Assembly: GCA_002335605.1 (NCBI GenBank)
Contig: BEDY01000002.1
Coordinates: forward strand, 496,001-560,000
Length of the DNA: 64,000 nucleotides
From: Prillingera fragicola
Taxonomy: Eukaryota; Basidiomycota; Tremellomycetes; Trichosporonales; Trichosporonaceae
Reading direction: 5' to 3'
Shown here: in pieces, positions 57,897 to 64,000 of the stretch
Position numbering within the stretch: the first letter of the stretch is position 1
Layout: each line of letters starts with the position of its first letter
Position numbers and translations under genes: made by a program
The notes under the pieces: model-generated
Databases searched by the model: none
What the model was told of the DNA's origin: nothing
What the model saw: only the letters and a program-made list of their open reading frames with translations

Positions 57897-60465
57897 CTAC
57901 AAAATATTAAACTGGGGAGCCTGTGTCAACCCCAGGAATGCTGCATCCCAATCTGCGTCCCAGGCCAGTCCAGAGAATGGCGCCGATCCCATGTCCACGA
58001 CAGTATTGGTGGCGTCCCCGACTGCCCCCGCGTTCGCTCCAGACGCCGCCCCCGCCCCCGCCCCTGCTGCGGTAGAGAGACGACCTGACGCCAAGGGCGA
58101 TAGTCCACTCATTGCTCCAGCGAGCAAGGGGAACCCATCCCAGAAATCTTGATGACCAGGCTCCATCGGTTCTTGGTATGCGAATTGACCCTGTTTGTCA
58201 GTACGCTGATGACATGCAAAACGCACAATTTCCTCCCACCACTGATCTGGCGTCGTCTTTTGCTGCAAAGGCGACGGACCGCTACCTGGGCCCTGCACGG
58301 TTGTGACTGGACTGGCTCCAGCCATGTGATGAGTTGGTGTGGGAGCACGAGACGGGTTGCGCGATTGGCGGGCTTTGTCCAGGAGGGCGTGGATAAATCG
58401 TGCCAAGTACGCAGGGTGAGATTCCTGATCTCCCCGTGCAGCTTCGCGGCACACAATAACCACTGGTATCGTCAGCACCCAGGACCTGAGAGCTAAACCT
58501 ACCCTTGGTGAGCTTGCGCATGACGCTTGCCTTGGCAGACGTATCGAGGTATGCCATGAACCTAACTAGCCGTACGACTGTCGACGCCACGGCCACAGAA
58601 TGAGCGTCCTCAATCATGGGCATGATGCCCTTGCGAGCAAAGCCCTCTACCACAATGTCCAACAAGTTTAGACTTGTTGCGACACAGGCATGCAAGAGAC
58701 TAATGCGGTGTTTTCTTGGCGCAAATGAAAGCAGCGTGCAGTCACCCAGCAGCTGCACTGCGTTGGTACTGAATTTGTTGATGCTCAAAGATGTTGAGGT
58801 GAGCTTGACTGGCGCGTTGTCGGCGGTGAGCGCCGTGTGGGAACGGTGCAGATCCTCCAGGACTCGTCGCAAGCCTGAACGCAAGACCTCAAAGCTGCCC
58901 TTGCAGCTTTGGAGCTGTCTCACTTCAGCACTCAGAATGCTTGTCTTGACAGCAAAGTCAAGCTGCCCATCCGAGGGCAATGCGTAAGGGATCCCGCGGA
59001 TCCACGCTGTCACATCTGGCGCCTTGTGGATCATCGAGGGCCGATCAGATAGCTGTGTCATAGTCGAGTCAAAGCAGTACAGGCTTATCCAGGTGCGCTC
59101 GCGGTCGATCACAAGCCGTGCTTCCGTCTCGTCGGTGGATAACTTGGCCCTGCGAGGCAGATGCAGGTCAAGCTGGTAGCCCAGTCGAATGGCGTGACCT
59201 AAACGAAGCCATCCTCGTGGGTCCTTTGGCTTCTTCCAGTAGTGCAAGATGCAGATTGCCTGAACAATCTCGATGGAGCAGACGCACTCAGCGATAGCCT
59301 GGTTTACAAGCCGGTCTGCCACGGCCAGCACAGGCTCGTAAAGCTCGGGCCTGAAGAATTTGGCTGAGACTGTAATGACAGCAGCAAACAACTGCAGAGA
59401 CGTGCGCCGGGCGTATCGTGCAGTGTGAATTGCGGGGTCGAGAAGACACACACAAGTCTGCAGCTGATCAAAGTAGTGTCCAAACAACGAGTCAGCTTCG
59501 TCCATTGATAGCAAGCCAAGCCCAACTGGGTCGTCACCGGGTTTGGTAGCAGGGTTGTCAACCTCGTCAAGCTCCGCGCCATCGTGGTCCATCACGCCAG
59601 CAATAGAGAACACAAATCGGTTGGCCACATCGTGATAGACCGAGTTAGCGGGCGGCTGATTAAGCTGCGGCCGCTCCTCGGCGCCGCCATCGTCCGCACC
59701 CAGGGATGAGGACGAGCTGTGTGGCGTGCGCGGGGCATCGTGGGCTTCGAAGGAAGGATCAGGGTGGTGGCGAAGGTTTGAGATGGGAGTGTGCGTGTGC
59801 AGCGAGCTCAATGTTGTAGATGGCGAGTTTGAGTGACCGCCTGTGCTTGGATTTTCGAGGGTTCGTTGCCGCTTGGGCGGGTGTAGAGGGGAGCGGCCTG
59901 AGGGGAGGGAGTGAGACGACGGGTCGTAGGCGAGGGGATGGGACGAGTCGCGCGATGACTGCTCAGTGTCTTCCTTGCGCCGCCGTCCTCGCCGGTGGGC
60001 TTGGTATAGACAGGCAATGTCTAGACGGGTACACCTCTGACAACGAGTCGCTCCTGGCACCTGCGATTCAACGCACTTGCACTGACAGTGTCAGTGAGCA
60101 CATCCGAGCTAATCCATGACCTCATTCTTACCTTTGCTGACCTGCACGGGGTACAGCTCCTGCATTGCCGTCAGCTTGGTCCGTGATCAAGGCGGCAACA
60201 GGGCGAGTGGAGGTTGGGTTTGAGCAGCACGACGGCGACTTGAGCGTCGCCGTCTTCTTGGCGGAGCGCCGACTCACACTTTGTTCTCGCCAGTCGCGGT
60301 TTTGGCCGCCCGACGCTTTGGGCTGGCTGTTTCCGGCGAACCTGCCTGCTGTGAGGGTTGCAAGTCCATGACGGCCGGCAAGGAACTCGACAATGGACGA
60401 CGGTGAGTTAGGAGGTGGATGCCAAGAATGGTCGAGTCTGAGAGTTCAAGTCGCCGTACCTCCAT
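57897..60465 (-). CDS. Zn2Cys6 fungal transcription factor
   Basis: The exons are 60278-60465, 60132-60159, 58503-60081 and 57897-58462. The protein is about 786 residues from the ATG at 60465 (CACCATGG context) or 754 from the in-frame ATG at 60369. The zinc cluster is assembled from three exons: a basic SPKRRAAKTATGENKV lead, CTPCRSAKCKC, then CQRCTRLDIAC, with spacing CX2CX6CX10CX2CX6C and one extra Cys inside the second gap. A linker (HRRGRRRKEDTEQ) and Ser/His/Pro-rich stretch follow. The fungal-specific transcription factor domain is in the middle (SMDEADSLFGHYFDQLQTCV, LRLGHAIRLGYQLDLHLP). The C-terminus is Ala/Gly-rich with acidic Trp-containing residues (LAWDADWDAAFLGL), resembling an activation segment. 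It is nuclear, with unknown targets. The sugar transporter is the next gene downstream on the same strand. Confidence 0.87.
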
Positions 60466-60864
60466 GGTGACTCATGTCACATGGCCGTCTGCCGTACTGA
60501 TGGAACCTTTGCCCGATTTCAAACGGATACCAGTCTCCAGGCTGCAACTGCCATTTTCATTCAGGCTCGAGGATGCATGCGCCTAAGGCAATAGCTTTGG
60601 AGGGCACCCCTGCTCTACACTGGATATCAAGCATCCACTCCTTCTGCTTGCACGCCTTGCAGGCCTAAAATTCCTCCGGCATCAGGTGCGCAGACCCACC
60701 TACGTTAGTGGCACGACGGCAACCCAGATTCAATAGCCTGTGTCACCTGAATCTCTTGGCCACTCCCTGCCCTTGCTGCCCAGAGCCGCCCTCGCGCCCA
60801 AGTATGTGCATGACGCTACTGTCTAATCTTATCGCCTTTGTGTGTGTCACCGGTTATCTAACAC
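60466..60864. other. Intergenic region between ADK2 and the Zn2Cys6 gene
   Basis: About 0.4 kb: the transcription factor promoter (-) and the 3' flank of ADK2 (-). Mixed composition. No element was recognised. Confidence 0.4.
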
Positions 60865-62202
<1,338 letters not shown>

Positions 62203-62458
62203 GGGTGAGGGATGGGGAGAGTGCAACGGGTGGAGGGTGAGAGCAACGGATCAAATGCGGAGACTCCATCATCCCCAATCAACAGTCACGGCTTGGCTTT
62301 TAACCGGTTTGATGCCGCTAATCAGAGACAAGTATTTCTAATCCCCCCTTCTAATTCCTTCCCGGTTGTAATCAGCAGTGACACGAATTTCCCGGCGCCG
62401 CAACAGGTCAATCTGGTCTCCGTCAACAACAATCACCTCGCAACACGCATCATTCGCT
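62203..62458. promoter_or_regulatory. Bidirectional promoter, ADK2 / TEX1
   Basis: Only 256 bp separate the two ATGs, which point away from each other. The middle (62320-62370) is AT-richer than its flanks. Both leaders must lie within it. Confidence 0.55.
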
Positions 62459-64000
62459 ATGGCAGACAGCGACTTTGTCGACGGATTTAGGCGCTACGAC
62501 GCGTTTCCGCAGAATGCGTTCCACAAGCGTGACTTGCCGGTACGTTCACCGAGAAGACAACAGGACTCGTTGACTCGACTGACACTTCTAGACTCCCCAC
62601 TTTGGGCGCGCCATCGAGATCCGTGGCGGCAACCAGAAGCCAGTGCGCACGCTGGCGTGGAGCTGTGATGGCAAGCGAGTAGCAACAGGGACGGAGGTCA
62701 AGGGCCTGCGGGTGTGGCAGACGCGGACCGGCGCCGGAGCTCAGACTGTGACAATAGATGGCCCATCAAACTCGCAGGCGCTGCCGAGCAGTTCAAAGAC
62801 GCCCAACCCCCACAACGGACACATTGCTGCCGTGGCTTGGTCACCGACAGAGCCTCACACTCTGGTTTCCGGATGCAAGTCGGGAATGACGGGCGGCGTT
62901 GTTGCTGTCTGGGATGTGCGTTCTCCTGCAGCACCTCTGACGACCTTCAATATCCAGGGCGACGTTCTGCACTTGGCGTTCCACCCAAGCGGCACCCAGT
63001 TTGCAGCAGTGTGTCCGCGGTCGATTCGAGATGAGGTTCACTTCTTCTGGCTGGTGACTCGCGACGGGGAGGAAAAGTGGGAGCAGCGTACGGACATTAT
63101 GCTGGGTGGCGCTGGCATCGACATGGGCGTGGAGGAGGTAGGTTTTTCGAGGTAGTTTTGCGCTGACTTTAGATCAATTCATTTCGATTCTGGCTCGGTG
63201 GAGACGCGGTCATGTCCGTGTCCAATGACGGCTCGCTGAGCGCATGGAAGTTCCCGGTAGAGGAGCGGCCACCTCTGTTTATCGCGGTCGAGCCACCAAC
63301 GGCAGTCTCCACACCACGGGACGACAAGGAGGACCTTGACAGTCGACCGTTGAAGAAGAGTCGCGTCGACTCTCCCGACACCCCCGAGGCCGAGGAGCCA
63401 GCACTCGACGAGGCAAGGGATAGCGAGGGCCGTGAGGGTGGAGAGGGCGAAGAGGATACCCCGGCTGAGATTGAGAACGGACCAGAGGGAGAGAATCCTG
63501 CAGACGAGGATGCACCCGGAGCAAACGCCGCTGAGGGGGGAGAGGAAACGACACAGGTCGAGGGCGACACGGAGGCTGCTGAGGATGTGGCGACCACACC
63601 GGCCTCGGCCGAGGCATCAGCGGCCCCTTCGGCACCAGCTACAGCACCGGCGTCAATCGCCGCTAGCCCCGCACCTGTTCGCGAAGCAACTCCGGCAGAG
63701 GACGAGGCGGCCGCCAAGGCAGCGACGGAAGCTGCCGCGAAGGCTGCCACTGCCGTTGAGCTTGAGCGCCGCAAGCACAGGCAGCTCGAAAAGTGCTTTC
63801 GCCAGATGCCCCACGTCGCATCGTTGCTCTCGCTGGCTGTCGACCCGCGCGGCCGCTACTTTGCGGTCGGCGGACAGGACGCACGACTGTCTCTGCTGGA
63901 CACTCGTGACTGGATCGTGCAGCGAAACTTTGACGCGCCGACTGCCGCGATCCGCAACACGGCGTTCAGCCCTGATGGTGAGCTGATTGCCGTTGGTGGC
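62459..64000 (+). CDS. TEX1: THO complex subunit TEX1/THOC3 (WD40), 3' end outside the window
   Basis: The exons visible are 62459-62539, 62592-63137 and 63173 to the window end, about 485 codons so far. The start has the conserved THOC3 lead, then WD40 blades: GNQKPVRTLAWSCDGKRVATG, HNGHIAAVAWSPTEPHTLVSG, a TFNIQGDVLHLAFHPSGTQFA blade, and INSFRFWLGGDAVMSVSNDG. After a long insert the propeller resumes with MPHVASLLSLAVDPRGRYFAVGG and AIRNTAFSPDGELIAVGG. THOC3/Tex1 belongs to the THO/TREX complex that couples transcription to mRNA export in the nucleus. Metazoan THOC3 is about 350 residues, so this protein is longer because of an acidic and Ala-rich insert of about 150 residues (63310-63790). 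The reading frame is intact up to the edge. Confidence 0.88.

Overview
The window looks like nuclear DNA of a basidiomycete yeast or filamentous fungus of the Tremellomycetes, most likely a GC-rich lineage such as Trichosporonales. The evidence is dense intron-bearing genes with very short introns (about 31-60 nt, GTRNGT donors, CTRAC-like branch sites close to the acceptor), CT-rich leaders before start codons, strong C-ending codon bias in highly expressed genes, and proteins that resemble Cryptococcus/Trichosporon orthologues. I see no mobile element, CRISPR, rRNA or tRNA gene. Species assignment is inference.

Layout, left to right. 0-9 kb: a TMEM19/DUF92 membrane protein (+), tail-to-tail with the nuclear pore scaffold NUP170/Nup155 (-), then a Ser/Pro-rich protein with a C-terminal Myb/SANT-like domain (-). 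10-16 kb: an MFS permease of the BSC6/fucose-permease type (+), a GT61 glycosyltransferase (-) and a small hotdog thioesterase split over seven exons (-). 16-25 kb: a large Sec7-PH ARF exchange factor (+), a 6-phosphofructo-2-kinase with a serine in place of the phosphatase histidine (+), and tubulin cofactor C (-). 25-36 kb: ribosomal protein eL39 (-), a Zn2Cys6 transcription factor (-), a BTB plus CAP-Gly protein (-), and a SAP-like multi-membrane-span protein (-). 37-48 kb: SEC72 (+), a YOP1/REEP-type ER-shaping protein (+), the BAH-PHD-SANT chromatin protein SNT2 (-), mitochondrial ETF alpha (+) and the cohesin kleisin RAD21/SCC1 (+). 50-64 kb: NAD-dependent glutamate dehydrogenase GDH2 (+), an MFS sugar transporter (-), a second Zn2Cys6 factor (-), mitochondrial adenylate kinase ADK2 (-) and the THO subunit TEX1/THOC3 (+, cut by the window end).

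The genes do not form one pathway or an obvious cluster. They are mainly housekeeping functions (nuclear pore, cohesion, chromatin, ER translocation and shaping, translation, mitochondrial energy metabolism) mixed with nutrient uptake and regulators. Several pairs share bidirectional promoters (SAP protein/SEC72, ADK2/TEX1, thioesterase/Sec7) or end tail-to-tail within 14-151 bp. No new multi-gene system is evident. The points most worth checking are protein-level oddities: a disrupted P-loop in ADK2, loss of the catalytic His in PFK-2, SxExGR-type separase sites in RAD21, an atypical CAP-Gly domain, a long acidic insert in TEX1, tiny exons down to 5 nt, and a coding-like segment without a parent gene at 48.6 kb. 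All exon joins were deduced by eye from reading frame, splice consensus and family similarity.
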